The notes: generated by a model from the letters alone, not told the origin. DNA of 50,787 nucleotides from TA-21 sp036557405 (GCA_036557405.1 DATBHO010000048.1:1-50787); one strand, 5' to 3'; positions 9,631 through 18,758 are shown, counted from the first letter of the stretch. Made by a program: numbers and translations.

Positions 9631-9659
9631 ATCGTGCGTACAGAAGATAGCTAAATAGA

Positions 9660-10118
9660 ATGTGGGGAAGTCGTCCATCTGCTATTAGGATTGTAACAAT
9701 CTTGGCGATAGTTAACGGAATTATTCTTCTTGTTGGCGGTGTGATTACCATATATTTCATTCCAACTATTATAACCTCACAACTTGGTAATATTTCTAAC
9801 CTAACTGATGCGAATCCGTCAAACCCTCAGAGCAGTTCTGGAGTAACTAGTGCGATTCTAGGTATAATCTATATTATCGCATTAGTATCAATTGTATTGG
9901 GCGGAGCATGGTTTGGGTTAGCCTGGGGTTTGTATGGCTCCAAGTACTGGGCTTGGCTAATCACTGTAATACTTTCAATAATCACTATAATCTTCAGCAT
10001 TTTATCGATAGGAGACATTGTAAATGTTACTACATTAATTATTGGCGGATTGATTCTTTACTACATGTATCGTCCATACGTAAAATCATATTTTGGCAGA
10101 GTATCAATACCGAAATAG
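9660..10118 (+). CDS. Four-helix membrane protein, unknown function
   Basis: A 152-residue hydrophobic protein. Membrane segments are likely at about 9-31 (IRIVTILAIVNGIILLVGG), 63-85, 90-106 (WAWLITVILSIITIIFS) and 112-128. A Ser/Asn/Pro-rich loop (about 40-60) lies between helices 1 and 2 and is probably outside. No catalytic or metal motif is seen. Similar small tetraspan proteins are frequent in soil Thaumarchaeota, but I know no function for them. Start chosen at the ATG just downstream of the TATA-like box. Confidence 0.7.
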   Translation: MWGSRPSAIRIVTILAIVNGIILLVGGVITIYFIPTIITSQLGNISNLTDANPSNPQSSSGVTSAILGIIYIIALVSIVLGGAWFGLAWGLYGSKYWAWLITVILSIITIIFSILSIGDIVNVTTLIIGGLILYYMYRPYVKSYFGRVSIPK

Positions 10119-10394
10119 GTTCCATTTATTACCGCCATTCATGATAATCTGCGTGGACTCCATCCTCCCCTTACTTCAGTGGCTTCAGTTTAATATGACC
10201 ACCGTTATCTGACAACAGGATTATCACTTACTTGTTTATAATTAGTCCCGAGAATGAAGAATAGTAGAATTAGTAATTAAGGTCTCAGATCTCTAATTCG
10301 ATATGTGTGACTAGGGAAATGGTCATGTACAGGGGTATTTTACTGACAAAGGTATATTAAATTGCATCTTAACAAAGTTTTCACTTATTTTATA

Positions 10395-10793
10395 TTAATA
10401 TTTTTCAATAGAGCAAATTTGTTTATTGACTTCCGATAGCAAAAGCGTTAGTTCAATAGGCTTTTTTAGAAAACTGTTTATTATCTCTTTTTTCGAATAC
10501 TCTTGAATCAGATTATCCTCAATTTCATTTGCTGTCATTAAAATTGTTCTTGCTAATGGATTTAAGTCCTTTACAGCTTTCAATAACTGTACTCCATTAA
10601 TAACAGGCATTCTTAAATCAGAGATCATAACTGCATAGTCTTTCTTATTTATTTTAAGGTGTTCTAATGCTTTAACAGGGTCTGTAAATTGAAACACATT
10701 GATTCCTTTAATCGTACATAAAGTTTCATGGAATAACTCCGCAGTTTTTTGTTCATCATCTACTACACTTACAATTTTATTGTCAATTCGCAT
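10395..10793 (-). CDS. Stand-alone response-regulator receiver (CheY-like)
   Basis: The 132-residue protein is a single receiver domain. The acidic pocket is VVDDE (Asp 12, Asp 13), the phospho-acceptor is Asp 59 in ISDLRMP, the conserved Thr is Thr 87 in ILMTAN, and the signalling lysine is Lys 111 in FLKKP. No output domain follows, so it should act by protein contact, as CheY or a phospho-relay intermediate. No histidine kinase lies nearby, so the partner is encoded elsewhere. Confidence 0.9.
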   Translation of the reverse strand: MRIDNKIVSVVDDEQKTAELFHETLCTIKGINVFQFTDPVKALEHLKINKKDYAVMISDLRMPVINGVQLLKAVKDLNPLARTILMTANEIEDNLIQEYSKKEIINSFLKKPIELTLLLSEVNKQICSIEKY

Positions 10794-11223
10794 GTTGATT
10801 CAAAGCTCCTTAATATAGGACCAAGTACCTAGGTCGTTAACTTTTTATAAACTTTCAGCTAATCATTAGCTATCCAAAAATTTCAATAATTCCTTGAATT
10901 GCCCTTGAAAATTGAGTACGCTTCGCATTAGGATTTTCCATATCAACTGAAAATGTACATTTGACTAGAATTTTTTTTGTATAAATAAATTGTTAAACAT
11001 AGGTAAGTATTATAATGGCTGACTGATTAAGAAATTATGAATTCATAATAGCAAGAAATCTTATCTTAACTAGACTGTTCATATCAATGAGGAACAAATT
11101 TTGTCAGAATTGGAAAATTCTAATTCGCACTATTTAAGGATAGGGTGTCGCTCTTCCTATTCAATAAATTATTTATCTTTTACTATAGGTAGAAACACTT
11201 ACATTTCCATGTCATCTGTATGT

Positions 11224-11400
11224 TTATAGATTCACATGAGAGCCAATATTCTCTTTTTTCTCTGGTCTATAAATACCAAGTTCTTTCAGAATTTTTATTA
11301 CAATAGGAATCTCCAAATCTACCTGCATAGCAATGAATTCTTCACTAATTCCCGATAAATACAGGTTCCTTACAGCATCTAACTTTTCTCCTGAAATCAT
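11224..11400 (-). CDS. 58-residue helix-turn-helix-like small protein
   Basis: An ATG at 11400 opens a frame MISGEKLDAVRNLYLSGISE to GIYRPEKKENIGSHVNL, stop at 11224-11226. A possible SD, AAAAATGATTTCAGGAG, overlaps the start rather than preceding it, so translation may be leaderless. Residues 6-42 (LDAVRNLYLSGISEEFIAMQ followed by a second helix) look like a compact helix-turn-helix, as in small archaeal regulators where SGISEEFIAMQ is the first helix-turn. It lies alone in a large gap. Function is inferred only from the fold-like pattern. Confidence 0.6.
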   Translation of the reverse strand: MISGEKLDAVRNLYLSGISEEFIAMQVDLEIPIVIKILKELGIYRPEKKENIGSHVNL

Positions 11401-12075
11401 TTTTACCTAGATATCCTCTCATGGTAAGACCTCTAATTCCATATTTTAAACTGACTTAACATAGTTCTGTCAGAAGGCAAAAAATCATTTATTATTAATT
11501 TTTTGTGTTTATTGTTAAGTTATTCCAGATAATCTACTGAAATTATTTCTCATCCATTTTAAACTTCTACTAATTTTAATGCAATGATAATGATCGATTC
11601 CTCTCAACGTAACTGGGACACTCGAGTGAAACTTTATGGAGATTCCGTGATGCTGCTGCTTTGTGCATTAAACCTTCTCTCTGTCATATTTTGACGAGGA
11701 ATGTGTAAATTTATATGTACTCTGAGTAGGATTCTGAGGATTATCCAGAATCTGAGTCAATACATAGATCAAAATTAAAAAGGCAGTATAAAAGTAAAGG
11801 AACGATTCTTATGTTAGAATCTTACTAGATTATGTAACCCCTATGTTTCCACTCTAGCATTTCCGATTAGAGTATTTTAGATGCACTGTAGTTAATGGGC
11901 AAGTACAAATAGAGGGAAAGTGATAAAAATGACTTTCAAACGTGATACCACCTAAATTTTGATATAGACTATCTAATAATTAGCACTAAAATGTGAAATG
12001 GTCCTCATACATATTGATTGAAATAGAAAAAACCAATCATCTTGGAGCTATCTGAGATAGTGCAAGCATCATCTA
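11401..12075. other. Intergenic with one weak inverted repeat
   Basis: About 675 AT-rich bases with no convincing ORF. GATTCTG at 11730-11736 pairs with CAGAATC at 11746-11752 around a nine-base loop; it could be a weak hairpin or regulator site. Nothing else is recognised. Confidence 0.3.
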
Positions 12076-12321
12076 TTATGTTCCGAATCTTAACCTATTA
12101 TTCAAAATTTCAACTATTTGAGAAGGCCAAGTTTTTAAAAAGACATAAAATTCCGGTTGAATATATTTGCTAAACTCAAGGATTGGTGTATGACGTCCAG
12201 TAGAGACTCCACACGATCCAAATAGTTGGTATGTGCATCTGTCGCAACTATGAGTTAAACAGACAAAAAAACGCCTAGGAAATTTTACATAATTATTGTG
12301 ATACAAATATGTAAATGACAA
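12076..12321 (-). CDS. Doubtful hypothetical ORF with a Cys cluster
   Basis: An 81-residue frame containing C-x5-C-x2-C-x7-C (CLTHSCDRCTYQLFGSCG) followed by IQPEFYVFLKTWPSQIVEIL, which looks protein-like. No gene competes on the plus strand, although a 31-residue plus ORF overlaps its end. No RBS or family was recognised. It may be a relic or chance. Confidence 0.25.
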   Translation of the reverse strand: MSFTYLYHNNYVKFPRRFFVCLTHSCDRCTYQLFGSCGVSTGRHTPILEFSKYIQPEFYVFLKTWPSQIVEILNNRLRFGT

Positions 12322-12664
12322 GAGAATAAACCATTATCGCCCTTGATGGAATGGTATTGGAATCTAAGAATGCAGTGAGGTAATATTGTGTAGTCTCACA
12401 TTTAGAAGTAAAATTGTAATAACTTAGACATATCAGGTAAATAGATTTGTAATGACTTTGTGATACTAATCAAAAGCGCTGAACTCTAAATCAGTTAATC
12501 TAGTTACTAATAATAATAATAATTGTTCTCTTCTAATTTATAAAGACTCAATTGGTAACAATTTCCTGATATGTCTCAAGACTCAAATAATAATTATCAG
12601 TATTTATTATGGGATCTATAAAAATTAAACATCTGGAGTTTAGCTTAAATATCCTGATGTCTAA

Positions 12665-12898
12665 ATGAAACCAATGAATAGCATACTGCGAATATCTCCG
12701 ATCTTTTCCCTCATAATAATAACTATCATCTTGAACATGGTGCCAGTTTATGCAGATGAGACATCGGATCTTCAATTTTGTGCTAAAGGTGAAGACAAAG
12801 ATGGAATTACCGTTAAAATTTGCAGTGTGGATAAAGAAAAATGCGATAATAATGTAAAGGCAAGCGAAATATCGGCATCCTGCCACAAGATCCATTAG
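12665..12898 (+). CDS. Small secreted protein with four cysteines
   Basis: The 77-residue product has a clear signal peptide: MKPMNSILRISPIFSLIIITIILNMVPVYA, with likely cleavage after VYA. The mature part is about 48 residues, charged, with four Cys (QFCAK, KICSV, EKCDN, ASCHK) that could form two disulfides outside the cell. A minus-strand frame over the same region was discarded because this one has the signal peptide and balanced composition. No known family; perhaps a surface or exported effector-like peptide. Confidence 0.65.
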   Translation: MKPMNSILRISPIFSLIIITIILNMVPVYADETSDLQFCAKGEDKDGITVKICSVDKEKCDNNVKASEISASCHKIH

Positions 12899-13224
12899 CT
12901 CCTTCAATTTCTATAGCAGATAGTTTTTTGTAGTAATATCCTCCAGATTCTCATACCATTTTACATTTTTTCATTGATAGATATCTGCATGGCAGACCCT
13001 GCGTAGTCAATGAGCTAATTGATGGAAATTACTTAAGCTAGTATAATGGCTACTGGTAAAATCAAACCGACAAGGAGCTGTCAAATTCTCACACTCAGCA
13101 AATTTTGAGCATAATTGAGATCCGAAAAAATAAGAGGAAGAACAAAATTAAGTTTTTCATGCAATTCTTTAATTAAAGGTTAGTTCAAAATATGAATTAA
13201 CCGGCAAGTAGAGGTAAATCACTT
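12899..13224. other. Intergenic, nothing recognised
   Basis: About 325 bases after the small secreted protein. No ORF, repeat or RNA was recognised. GAGGT at 13211-13215 is the likely SD of the next small gene. Confidence 0.35.
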
Positions 13225-13392
13225 TTGGTAAAAAGAAAACAAATACTCGGAATTTTGGGTGTGTGCTTTGCTATAGGAGGTGGCATAGTTTGGTTTCTTC
13301 ATCAGTATCTCGTCTCTGCATTCCTATGGGCGATAGCAGGTATCATAATATTAAAATTAAATAAAACTAGATCTAGATCAAAAAGGAGATAA
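13225..13392 (+). CDS. 55-residue two-helix membrane protein
   Basis: A TTG at 13225, nine bases after GAGGT, opens VKRKQILGILGVCFAIGGG through WFLHQYLVSAFLWAIAGIII to a basic tail (KLNKTRSRSKRR, stop 13390-13392). Two membrane segments with basic residues at both ends suggest both termini face the cytoplasm. Spacing of the SD supports the TTG start. It is too short for most gene finders. Function unknown. Confidence 0.6.
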   Translation: MVKRKQILGILGVCFAIGGGIVWFLHQYLVSAFLWAIAGIIILKLNKTRSRSKRR

Positions 13393-13634
13393 TGACACTA
13401 GGTGACGCTAGCATGTGCCTAGAAAATGACGCCAATTATCTATTTCAGTTAATATTCATGCTTAATCAGTGACAGAACTCTGATACTTGTTATGTTATTT
13501 TTTCTTAAAATTTGCTATTTCATTATACAACATATTACTTAGTTTTTTTCGAATAATTTTTATCGTAATTTTTTCTAATTGAAATTATCTAATTTCTTAA
13601 AAGAAATCAAAATTCTAACATAATAGGATAATTA

Positions 13635-13907
13635 ATGCAAATAGAAATAGACGAATGCGTTTATTGGATACTACATACAGTCGTATCAAGTGATTTACTA
13701 AAATATAATCATGTTACAGTAAGGGATGAAAACCTAGAGTTTATTGTTATTGAAGCGAAGGATTATTGTATTGACTTGGCTGGGTTAACAAAAATTGAAA
13801 AAATTACAGGGATGAAATTGCTACAGATGAAATCATTCAAGGGAACCTCACATCTCTGGTTTGGCAGGAGAATGAAACTAGCTCCACAATCAAATATTAG
13901 TAGATAG
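13635..13907 (+). CDS. Hypothetical protein, 90 residues
   Basis: An acidic-to-basic small soluble protein starting MQIEIDECVYWILHTVVSSD and ending in KGTSHLWFGRRMKLAPQSN. Composition is normal for a real protein and no competing ORF exists. The middle (VRDENLEFIVIEAKDYCIDL) would form beta strands. I do not recognise the family. It stands alone about 100 bases from the convergent zinc-ribbon gene. Confidence 0.55.
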   Translation: MQIEIDECVYWILHTVVSSDLLKYNHVTVRDENLEFIVIEAKDYCIDLAGLTKIEKITGMKLLQMKSFKGTSHLWFGRRMKLAPQSNISR

Positions 13908-14012
13908 TTTGGGGGATATTCCGCAAACTAATGCACTTGATAATCTAATGAAGATATTACGAACTTTACGAGTCCTCAATCAGACGAATTCTATAGTCTG
14001 TCCTCAAAATAA

Positions 14013-14264
14013 TTACTTTTGAAGTCTAAAATAACAGGAATAACATTGAGTTTTTTCATGTATGACCCCCATGTTGCCGCAGGTAGTACATTTTCTATCA
14101 TAATCAATCGTGGAATCAGAAGATTTTATTTTTTGCATACATCTACCGCATACAGGAGCTTCAAGCGCAAAGCTGGATAGAAAGCCATTTCCACATTGAT
14201 TACATCTTAGACTGTACATCTTTCCTTTTGGTCTCCATTTCCTAAATATTCCCGTAAATCTCAT
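14013..14264 (-). CDS. Small double zinc-ribbon protein
   Basis: The 83-residue protein has four Cys pairs: CNQC (about 21-24), CGRC (39-42), CTTC (59-62) and CYSC (74-77). These could make two zinc ribbons, one from the first two pairs and one from the last two. The N-terminus is basic (RFTGIFRKWRPKGK). Such proteins usually bind nucleic acid or another protein; no more can be said. It is divergent from phaE, 230 bases away. Confidence 0.7.
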   Translation of the reverse strand: MRFTGIFRKWRPKGKMYSLRCNQCGNGFLSSFALEAPVCGRCMQKIKSSDSTIDYDRKCTTCGNMGVIHEKTQCYSCYFRLQK

Positions 14265-14460
14265 ACGAGTTAATTGTATTGAAAGACCTTATTAACCTAC
14301 ATTAATACAGTTCTACAATCCGGGAAATGATTGTGAAAATGTTTTTGTACCAAAGACAAAACCAGAACTAAAACTGAATCGAATAATTTATAGATAAATA
14401 TTGATGTTTTAGAATCATCAGTGAATCGGATAAATAAAGACAATATTTAGTGTGATTTTT

Positions 14461-14475
14461 ATTTAAAGTAAATAT
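14461..14475 (+). promoter_or_regulatory. TATA-like region of the phaE-phaC operon
   Basis: TTTAAAGTAAATATA lies 20-35 bases upstream of the phaE start, the right distance for an archaeal promoter with a very short leader. No operator palindrome is obvious. Position-based inference. Confidence 0.4.
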
Positions 14476-14496
14476 ACCAAATAATCAAGATACTAA

Positions 14497-15057
14497 ATGG
14501 GTACTAATAAAATGGAAGGCAATGATAACGGTATGAACGATTTCAGAAAGTATGATATTTTTGAAAAATGGTACAGATTACAAAATTTTCCTAATCTGGG
14601 TATGTTCAATGCCTTCAATAAGAATTACAATGAGTACCTGGAAGATCAAGTATCGTTGAATAAGATCCTTATGGAATTTCAAGAATACTTGTCAAATTAC
14701 TGGTCGCAAATGTCAAAAGCCCATTTCCAAGCGATAGGAAACCTTATTCTGAAATCTAAATCCGATTCGAACTTGATTGATCCAAATTCCGAAAAATTTC
14801 GACTTCTGGTTATTGATGCCTTTGAGGAGGCATACAGTTCTCTTTTTTCATCTAAAGAATTTGCCATTGCGTACGATCAAGTATACTCAAAGCAACTTGA
14901 TTTCATAAATTACATTAATAAAATAGTTGAAAAAAATCTTACTTTATTAAATATGCCCACAAGGTCAGAATTGGATGAGGTTTTAAAGGACCTACAAGAT
15001 ATGAAAAAAACTTTGAGAATTATTAAAAACAGGTATGAAAAACTCGAAATAGAATAG
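14497..15057 (+). CDS. phaE: PHA synthase subunit PhaE (archaeal short type)
   Basis: The 186-residue protein precedes phaC by 19 bases and is therefore co-transcribed. It is mainly helical, with an amphipathic C-terminal coiled-coil-like segment (LDEVLKDLQDMKKTLRIIKN). The W-S-Q-M-S-K-A-H and PNLGMFNAFNKNYNEYLEDQ segments resemble archaeal PhaE. Bacterial class III PhaE is about twice as long; haloarchaeal forms are also short, near 180 residues. PhaE binds PhaC and is needed for polymerisation of hydroxyacyl-CoA at the granule. The call rests on context as much as on sequence. Confidence 0.8.
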   Translation: MGTNKMEGNDNGMNDFRKYDIFEKWYRLQNFPNLGMFNAFNKNYNEYLEDQVSLNKILMEFQEYLSNYWSQMSKAHFQAIGNLILKSKSDSNLIDPNSEKFRLLVIDAFEEAYSSLFSSKEFAIAYDQVYSKQLDFINYINKIVEKNLTLLNMPTRSELDEVLKDLQDMKKTLRIIKNRYEKLEIE

Positions 15058-15076
15058 ATCATCGGTATGGTATAAA

Positions 15077-16135
15077 ATGGCAACCCAAGATAAGAATACT
15101 CAAAAACGTAATACAATTGATTTCTCAAAGGTATCCAAGACTTTGGAGTTACTTTCTAGAGGCAATCATATCTCTGTTGGTGAGACCCCATATGATATTG
15201 TATCTGAGACAAGATTATACCGACTCTTACATTATCGCAGCCCAGTGAAAAGGGTTTCTCATACCCCCATATTAGTTGTATATGCATTAGTAAATAGATC
15301 ATACATACTTGATTTGCAGCAAAACAAAAGCTGGATTCGTCATCTATTGCTGCAAGGTTTTGATATTTATTTGCTAGATTGGAAATCCCCAACTAGAATG
15401 GACAAGTATGTCTCTTTTGACGACTATGTTAATTCTTATATTGATGACTGCGTCGAAATCGTTCAAAATAATAATTCGGCAGACAAAATTACTCTTCATG
15501 GATATTGCATGGGTTCCTCTATGTCAGCCATGTATACGACCTTACATCAAGAAAAGATCAGGAATCTTGTTACAATTGCACCAGTGATTGATACAAGTAA
15601 AGATACAACTGTTATAGCAAATATTTCGCGTCAGATGGATATTGATAAGTTAGTATCGTCAATTGGTAATCTGCCTCCAGAAAAACTTTATGAGGTCTAC
15701 TCCATATTAAAACCTTTTAAACAGGGAGTTAACAAATATTTCAATTTAATTGCAAATATTGATAATGAATCGTTCGTACAGAACTTCTTACGTATTGAAA
15801 AATGGTTGTATGACACTCCTCCAATAGCAGGCGAGACAATAAGGCAGTGGATAAATGATATCTACAAAAAAAATCTCTTATTTAAGAACCAATTCCAATT
15901 AGGAAAAGCTTTAGTAGACCTTAAAAAAATTAATGTTCCACTTCTGAATATCGTTGCAGAGGAGGATCACCTTGTATCTCCGGAGTGTAGCGTTCCACTA
16001 AATGAAGTGGTATCAAGTGAAGATAGAAGACTAATACGATTCCATACTGGCCATGTAGGATTAATTGCAAGTAGTTACTCACAAAACAATGTTTTACCAA
16101 AAGTGGGACAATGGCTTAAAACACGTTCGAATTGA
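15077..16135 (+). CDS. phaC: Class III polyhydroxyalkanoate synthase PhaC
   Basis: The 352-residue alpha/beta-hydrolase-fold enzyme matches the class III length. The modified lipase box HGYCMGS carries the catalytic Cys 144; Asp 297 (AEEDHLVSP) and His 326 (TGHVGLI) complete the triad. LLQGFDIYLLDWKSPTRMDK and the IDDCVEIVQ stretch are also typical. It polymerises 3-hydroxyacyl-CoA, usually 3-hydroxybutyryl-CoA, into storage polyester with PhaE. Second gene of the phaE-phaC operon and convergent with the AbrB-phasin gene, 57 bases between stops. The monomer-supplying genes are not in the window. Confidence 0.95.
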   Translation: MATQDKNTQKRNTIDFSKVSKTLELLSRGNHISVGETPYDIVSETRLYRLLHYRSPVKRVSHTPILVVYALVNRSYILDLQQNKSWIRHLLLQGFDIYLLDWKSPTRMDKYVSFDDYVNSYIDDCVEIVQNNNSADKITLHGYCMGSSMSAMYTTLHQEKIRNLVTIAPVIDTSKDTTVIANISRQMDIDKLVSSIGNLPPEKLYEVYSILKPFKQGVNKYFNLIANIDNESFVQNFLRIEKWLYDTPPIAGETIRQWINDIYKKNLLFKNQFQLGKALVDLKKINVPLLNIVAEEDHLVSPECSVPLNEVVSSEDRRLIRFHTGHVGLIASSYSQNNVLPKVGQWLKTRSN

Positions 16136-16192
16136 CCTGTGATGGATCCAGTTTCATTACCGTCTTGTGAATTTAAGGTTTACTAAATAAGG

Positions 16193-16501
16193 TTATCTGT
16201 TAAGGTTATTCTTGTGCTTTCTCTCAATCGGAATTACTATTACTTGAACAAGGTCTCCGTCATCAATTTTCAATGCTTGTCTTTCTGCTTCTGGTATTGA
16301 TATTCTTCCCCCACTTTGAATTGTAGTCTTGAACATGGCATGATAGAAAGTAAGACCTTGTAACATTGAAAAGAAATTTTGCATTGCATCCAACTGAAGA
16401 TTAGAAAATTTTTTCAAAAACTCTTGTTGCGCCTGATTAGTGCTGTCTATTGCCTTCTTATATGATTCCATGTCTTCATTAATTTCCGGCTTTTCATCCA
16501 T
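16193..16501 (-). CDS. Phasin-like protein with C-terminal AbrB swapped-hairpin domain
   Basis: This 102-residue protein has two parts. Residues 1-58 are amphipathic helix rich in Gln, Phe and Leu (QAQQEFLKKFSNLQLDAMQN), like phasins that coat PHA granules. Residues 58-95 (KTTIQSGGRISIPEAERQAL plus IDDGDLVQVIVIPIE) are an AbrB/SpoVT-type swapped-hairpin domain, which binds DNA in most families. Haloarchaeal PHA clusters encode AbrB-domain proteins, PhaR and PhaP, that bind both granules and cluster promoters. Here the gene follows the hydrolase gene by 21 bases on the minus strand and faces phaEC. A role as granule-linked regulator is inference. Confidence 0.75.
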   Translation of the reverse strand: MDEKPEINEDMESYKKAIDSTNQAQQEFLKKFSNLQLDAMQNFFSMLQGLTFYHAMFKTTIQSGGRISIPEAERQALKIDDGDLVQVIVIPIERKHKNNLNR

Positions 16502-16522
16502 ACACTAATTTTGAGAATACGT

Positions 16523-17347
16523 TTATTTAACACTATTGATTCCTTTTAAGAAATCAGTTGCTATCTTAGAAAATAGCTCTGGTTTTTCGGTAAATGGCGT
16601 ATGACCGCATCTCGAGATCACTTTCACGTTAGAATTGGGGATATTCCTATAATCCTCCAAATATTTCACTGGGATCATTTCATCATTTTGACCCCAAACA
16701 ATTATCGTGGGTGATAGTACTTTGTTCAATCGCGAAGCTAAATCAGTTGTATTTCTTATTGCTAGCATGGTAGACATAAACGCATATTTTGCATTTGGAA
16801 GTCTCATTCTATCGATAAACTCAAGTATTGTTTGTTCAGTAACAGTACGGGGATCAAATGCCATGTTATTGAAGGCTCTCCAGACATTATCGTGTGTTGG
16901 ATACAATGCTGCCAAGATATACTCTTCTAACGACTTAGTAGAAGTCTTCATAGTCCCAGCGGGAGAAACTAAGATTAATTTGTTTACCATTTTGCTATTA
17001 TTAATTGCAAATTCCGCTGCTACCAGTCCTCCAAATGAAGATCCTGCTATACTTGCACTTTTCACTCCAACCCTATTTAAAAAATCTTTCAGGAATTTTA
17101 CAAAGTATGGTATATTATATTCAACGGTTGGTTTATCACTATATCCAAAACCGATTATATCCGGCACAATCGTTCTAAAGTGTTCGTGAAAAAACGGGAT
17201 CACTTTAGACCACCTTTCTGCAGATGCACCTATTCCATGCAACAAAACTAATGTTTCTTCTTCCTCTGGATTGAAGTTGCTATATTCTAGATAACGAATC
17301 TTGTTTCCATGAATGTGGATGTTTTTCACTGGAATTTGAATGGCCAA
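16523..17347 (-). CDS. Alpha/beta hydrolase in the PHA locus (possible depolymerase or thioesterase)
   Basis: The 274-residue protein has the alpha/beta hydrolase fold: oxyanion loop VLLHGIGASAERW, nucleophile elbow AGSSFGG (Ser 104), acidic residue in VWGQNDEMIP, and catalytic His in RCGHTPFTEKPE. It has no signal peptide, so it acts in the cytoplasm. It is transcribed with the AbrB-phasin gene downstream. In this setting an intracellular PHA depolymerase or a hydroxyacyl-ester hydrolase is attractive, but sequence alone only says serine hydrolase. Confidence 0.85.
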   Translation of the reverse strand: MAIQIPVKNIHIHGNKIRYLEYSNFNPEEEETLVLLHGIGASAERWSKVIPFFHEHFRTIVPDIIGFGYSDKPTVEYNIPYFVKFLKDFLNRVGVKSASIAGSSFGGLVAAEFAINNSKMVNKLILVSPAGTMKTSTKSLEEYILAALYPTHDNVWRAFNNMAFDPRTVTEQTILEFIDRMRLPNAKYAFMSTMLAIRNTTDLASRLNKVLSPTIIVWGQNDEMIPVKYLEDYRNIPNSNVKVISRCGHTPFTEKPELFSKIATDFLKGINSVK

Positions 17348-17529
17348 TGATCTGGAGTCAGATAGATATTTCTAGGTCCACTTTATTACTTTTATGATAT
17401 GTTAGGGCCCCTGAAGTACCAGAAGCGGTTTGTAACTCTTATTAAATGCTTACTTGGCTGAAACTTGAGGTAAGTCTATCTCAAATTTACCTTTATTCAG
17501 GAGCACATATCTGAAGCCATATCTCTTGA

Positions 17530-18300
17530 TTACGTAACCGGATAAACATCAAAAATCAATTTAATTGCGATTGCAAAAAATGCAATACCAAGAATTAATC
17601 TTAATTTTTGTTCACTCATTTTCGATATTAATCTTGAGCCTATCTGAGCGCCTCCAAACGTGCCTATTGACAATAGTACTGCGGGAAGATATTGAGGATT
17701 TCCTAAAATCATGTGAGTCGTTAATCCCACCAAAGATGTAATCATTAAAATGAATTGCGATGTGGGTGCTGCCAAATTCATAGTCAATCCAATAATCATT
17801 ATCATTAAAGGAACAAATATGACTCCTCCGCCTATTCCGAGTAAGCTTGAGATAAATCCAGCAACAAACGTGCTGGAATAAAAGAGAATTTTTACCCATG
17901 TCGATTTAAATGACAACATATTTCCATTTACTATTGATTTTTTATTAATTAGATAAACTCCTGTCGCAACAAGTATTAGCGCAAGTAGTACCTTAAAATA
18001 ACCTGGATCGAAATTAGTTGAAAAATAGGAGCCTATTATTGCACCTGGAATCGATAATATCGCCATCTTGATTCCAAGCATGTATTGAATCTTTTTTCTT
18101 TTAGCATAGGCTATCGTCGAGGAAATGCTGGTTGAAGAAACTGCGAAAAGACTTGTACCCGCTATCTGTGGTGGAGAGAGGCCAAGGAGCGTAAGAGCAG
18201 GAGATATTATGATTCCTCCCCCTACACCAATCATAGACCCTAAAGTTCCCGCAATCAAACCAATCAATACAAAAAAAGCAAAAAGGAAAAACCCTTCCAA
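17530..18300 (-). CDS. TauE/SafE-family anion permease
   Basis: The 256-residue protein contains the two characteristic repeats of the family: GTLGSMIGVGGGIIISPALT near the N-terminus and GFISSLLGIGGGVIFVPLMI in the second half. It has seven to eight membrane segments. Members export sulfite, sulfoacetate or related organic anions, or take up such anions; the substrate here is unknown. The start is TTG at 18300, right before the first helix. No sulfur gene lies beside it. Confidence 0.9.
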   Translation of the reverse strand: MEGFFLFAFFVLIGLIAGTLGSMIGVGGGIIISPALTLLGLSPPQIAGTSLFAVSSTSISSTIAYAKRKKIQYMLGIKMAILSIPGAIIGSYFSTNFDPGYFKVLLALILVATGVYLINKKSIVNGNMLSFKSTWVKILFYSSTFVAGFISSLLGIGGGVIFVPLMIMIIGLTMNLAAPTSQFILMITSLVGLTTHMILGNPQYLPAVLLSIGTFGGAQIGSRLISKMSEQKLRLILGIAFFAIAIKLIFDVYPVT

Positions 18301-18439
18301 GTTTAATACCTATCAATACTTATACGATTGCCGTAACTTAATAAATTATTTGCAAGTTTTAGTACGTAATAGTCAGGTAATAACTCGACCTTCAATCAAT
18401 ATCATGAGTTAAATTTGGCTGATGTTATCTTACTTTCAG

Positions 18440-18616
18440 ATGGAAAAATATTATTGCAATATTTGTCAGATATCAATAGAAGCCTTATCATTAGAAAAGC
18501 ACGTAATTGAATCTGAGCATACATCTAGGAGAAAAAAATTGGAAGAGCAACTAGATGATAATGGTGAAATCTCAAGTTCAAATAGGTCTGTTATAGACTT
18601 CTGGAAAAAGGATTGA
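18440..18616 (+). CDS. Small C2H2 zinc-finger protein
   Basis: Starting at the second ATG (18440) the product is MEKYYCNICQISIEALSLEK and onwards, 58 residues. C-x2-C (CNIC) and H-x6-H (KHVIESEH) with a Leu between them form one classical C2H2 finger. A charged tail follows (RRKKLEEQLDDNGE). An upstream ATG at 18422 in frame adds six residues, but a TATA-like element (GTTAAATTTGG at 18407) fits the later start. Single-finger proteins of this kind are common in Thaumarchaeota; likely nucleic-acid binding. Confidence 0.65.
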   Translation: MEKYYCNICQISIEALSLEKHVIESEHTSRRKKLEEQLDDNGEISSSNRSVIDFWKKD

Positions 18617-18758
18617 CACTAGTAACGATTTACTATGGCATTTAACATCATGCTGAATTATTTGCTATTTTATGATATGTCAAGCTCTAATTCAAAATCA
18701 TGTAATTTCATCTGATACTATTATATTCCAATTTAGATGAGTTAATTTAAATATGTAA

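Noticed and set aside
12548..12907. 119-residue minus-strand ORF
   Set aside because: Opposite the small secreted protein, which has a clear signal peptide and Cys pattern. The minus frame is Ile/Tyr/Phe/His-rich as expected from antisense AT-rich DNA.
18125..18412. 95-residue plus-strand ORF
   Set aside because: Antisense of the first glycine-rich repeat of the TauE permease; Pro/Arg-rich composition is typical for a shadow frame.
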